Source of the DNA: Ceriagrion tenellum
Lineage: Eukaryota; Arthropoda; Insecta; Odonata; Coenagrionidae
Length of the DNA: 64,000 nt
Reading direction: 5' to 3'
NCBI GenBank assembly: GCA_963169105.1
Contig: OY720636.1
Span: 71,102,123-71,166,122, forward strand
Every line of letters starts with the position of its first letter. Within the stretch, counting starts at the first letter, position 1. This document shows, piece after piece, positions 61,090 to 64,000 of the stretch. The notes beneath the pieces were generated by a model. It did not search any database, had not been told where the DNA came from, and worked only from the letters and a program-made list of their open reading frames with translations. Position numbers and translations under genes: made by a program.

Positions 61090-64000
61090 GAACGTCGCTA
61101 GTGTACTGTCAAAATTATTAGTAATTTTTTATTTATTAAAATTCTTTACTATTAATAGAATAAAAAATTATTACAAGTCTCAATTGCATTCTCATCACAC
61201 TTTATTCGCGCAAGATAGATGGTTCTTCATCGGTCGGATAAATTCAGTGGCCATTGGATAACGTCACAAAAACTTCAATCCCCTCAATTGCTACCATATT
61301 GAAATAGATGACAGACGGACTGATTCAATTGTGATCTATTTTTATCCTGTAAAATAGCGTAAATGTAAGCGTTACTCTCGTGACTTAATGCAAATTACTG
61401 CCGGCTTTTCTTTACCGAGCTATCTGTCAATATTTACTTTTTCCACCTCTCCTCGATTTTTCAGTCCGACTTTATTTTTGCTTTGCGCTATTCTTATATC
61501 ATATGGGACTATTTGCTTTCGGGAGTTACTCGAGCTCTAGTGCAAGCCATTACGAGTTTTACCTTAAGACATCTTCGCCACAAACATTATTACTGAGCAA
61601 TTAAGGTCAGGTCAGCTCTGGCAAAATAATTCACATTTTCGCAATCGAATTTATTATGTTCTCTCGGGAGACAATGTTTTTATGCAAATTGTTCTCGATA
61701 GTAATCCAGATTTCCATGTGTAACACCATGTCCCACAGTGTCGATGTTGAGGATCGGCCAATTTACTTTGAGCGATTATGTCCTGCGTTTACCGCTTTGG
61801 CAAAAGATTCTTAGTGATCTTTAATTAACAATGATAATGTGGATCAGGCACACGTGGTAACAGTCCTTCCATGCCTTTTCACTGCAAACGACGCATGTAT
61901 CCAAAATAATGTGGATGGAAGTTCATGACCGACTTTCATTAATTGGACAAGATTTGCTGACCTAAGTGGCGAACGCGCTTTTAATTAGCTAACTTGGATG
62001 TGAGAGAAGAAGATATACATACTGCAGGCAGTAACCAATCGGAAGAATGGTTAACTGCAGCTCTACACTGCACTTTCCGCTGACGGCTTTATTTAATGCA
62101 TACTTCAGTGACTGAGTAATTTGCTTGATGTATTCCATTGTTAGTCTTGCTCTGTAGTAGGTATTTCCCCCTCCTGTTGTGTCGCAAAATGTCCTATAAT
62201 TTCGGCTCCTGTGTGCAGTTCTTTTAATTGCAATTATTCACCACTTCTTTCCAATTCCTCGTTGGACTCCCCTCAGTCCATTACCATACCTGGATTCCTA
62301 TTTTTAATTTTTCTTATAATTCATTTGTCACTTTCTCAATGTAATCATTGAATACCATGAGTGACTAAGTACATCCTTGGCTTCACTTCTGTTGCCTCTA
62401 CAACTGCCATTTTTAATCACTGCATTTTTATTCTCTCTGTGGTGTGCATACTGCTCTCCTGCTGTTAAATGATACTTCTATGCTCTTCTGTGTAATTATA
62501 TCTTCTCTAGTTATATACACTGTTTCCACATCTTCCTCTCTATGGTTACTTGTAGGTGTGATAGTTCCCCTGGACCAACACGAAATTCATCAAATTATCT
62601 TTTACTTCTGCCTCCAGTATGCTGTCACTCATATATGATCAATGTCCTTGACACTAATGGCCATTGGGCATTTCGTACCATTACTAACTCATGTTTACTC
62701 TCATCCCCACCACTCTAGATTGTCCTGTAACTGTCATTCCAACAGTCCCCACAGTTCCCAGAGGTGCAAGGATTTTATGTGATGATGACCATAGAGACCT
62801 AACCTCCTGACTTCTAGCACAAAACTCACCGTAGTGGGGGGCATCCTATAGTTGTCAGATTTAATTTCTCTTCGAATGACTTCTATTTCCAGGGAAGATA
62901 CACATAGTTGAGTGGGCTTCTCTATACAATGCCAATAGTATTTTTAAGGTTGCATAACACCGTCATGTGTACTAACATATGTTTTTTCTGACCCTCACCC
63001 TTTGACCAATCTGGCATTCCAGCTCTAGAGGTCATTAGAATGTGCAATCCTTTTTCACCTTGTCAAGGCTGTAGTCCAAGATAAAGGAAGAGCACCTTAT
63101 GGAATGCTAAATCATGTTGATCATTATCGATCAAGACACAACCAGTATTAAGTGTTTGTTGAGGACCAAATAGCTAAGCTGGTCATTAACTGGTTAACAA
63201 AGGAACAAGAGAAAAATCACTTGGTGCACAAGAGGTGTCTAGGATCAATAATCAAAAAGCAGGAAGTGACTGAGGGAGCACATTACAATTTTGGAGAAGA
63301 AAAGAAGAAACTAAGAAAGTTCAAAGAAAATGGCAGACTTGTTACATGAAAAAGTTCCACAGAATTATGCCAGGGAAAAAACCCAAAATATTAATAATCT
63401 TTATCCATCCAAGCCATGGAGATGCTCATGCTCAAGATGTTGTTAAAGCGTTGCCTACATGCATAGTAAAACAATGAGGAAAAATTGACCACAAAATATT
63501 TTAAATAAAATTGTTTCTAATTCCATCTCAAAGTATTCATAAATAGAGTACCTGCAACAGGTTTGCACATAACTGTTTTTTAATTATATTTTTTAACCTT
63601 ACACAGCTTACGGAGCAGGCACTGGTAGGCATCTTATTAAAGTTTTATTGCTAAGTTTGCAGATTAATTGTAGGTCTTTTATAGCATCAAATGATTAACG
63701 TCCAGATAATGTTTTGATCATATATCATGTGAGTGGACTGATGATTGGATAGGGTACATATTTAGGTTTTATGTCCACATGTGAAGCACATACAGACCGT
63801 AGATGGTTAGCCAGTACAGGTATTTGAATATAGGCCCGCAATGGTCACAGGGCCTAGAACTGCTCAGAATCCTTACCTTTTTTTGCTGTTAAAGAAATTC
63901 CTCCGTTTAATGAGCATAGGTACTTCCAGTCTTAAGATTGTTTAAAAGTATACTCTGAAAGCAAGAAAATAGGTTGATTTCATATACTCTTCAACCACAC
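61090..64000. other. Upstream of XPO1, no gene recognised
   Basis: The proximal part (about 61090-61300) should hold the XPO1 promoter; I see no TATA box in a fitting place. The rest has only short open frames. A 65-codon lysine-rich plus-strand frame at 63152-63349 has no resemblance that I can name. Confidence 0.4.

Noticed and set aside
61090..64000. Divergent gene sharing the XPO1 promoter
   Set aside because: No plus-strand exon with a recognisable product or convincing splice sites was found.

Overview
The window is eukaryotic DNA, most likely from an arthropod and probably an insect. It is AT-rich, its genes have many short exons separated by introns of up to 15 kb, and the introns are packed with DNA transposons (hAT, Tigger/pogo, piggyBac) and one Ty3/gypsy LTR retrotransposon. 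I cannot name the species.

Two host genes were recognised, both on the minus strand and in tandem. From 60166 down to 9236 lies a complete exportin-1 gene (XPO1/CRM1, called embargoed in flies). I reconstructed 18 coding exons that join in frame into a 1077-residue protein, close to the usual 1063-1071. A non-coding first exon near 61011 precedes them. Downstream, at 2628-1627, are the first four coding exons of SMG8, a subunit of the SMG1 kinase complex of nonsense-mediated mRNA decay. Its remaining exons were not found and probably lie beyond the left edge.

Layout from left to right. 1-2628 holds the SMG8 5' part. 2629-6773 is intergenic with nothing recognisable. 6774-9235 is the likely XPO1 3' UTR. 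The last XPO1 intron (9383-11139) carries hAT-type MITE copy A. The 8-kb intron 12679-20734, which begins with a GC splice donor, carries a 424-bp MITE and a Tigger element interrupted by a 1.84-kb hAT. The intron 25476-29271 carries a 1.2-kb near-perfect inverted repeat and MITE copy B. The intron 32366-35065 carries a broken piggyBac copy. The intron 36696-44242 carries a TIR-bounded region with a nested hAT MITE, and a 2.4-kb Tigger-like element. The 15-kb intron 44474-59599 carries a hAT containing a foreign reverse-transcriptase fragment, a degraded 4.5-kb Ty3/gypsy element with both LTRs, and two unidentified coding fragments. 61090-64000 is upstream sequence with no recognisable gene.

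I found no CRISPR array, operon, tRNA or rRNA gene and no convincing new biological system. The most unusual items are the large hairpin in an XPO1 intron, the GC-AG intron, and the composite and nested transposons whose exact target-site duplications can be read by eye.
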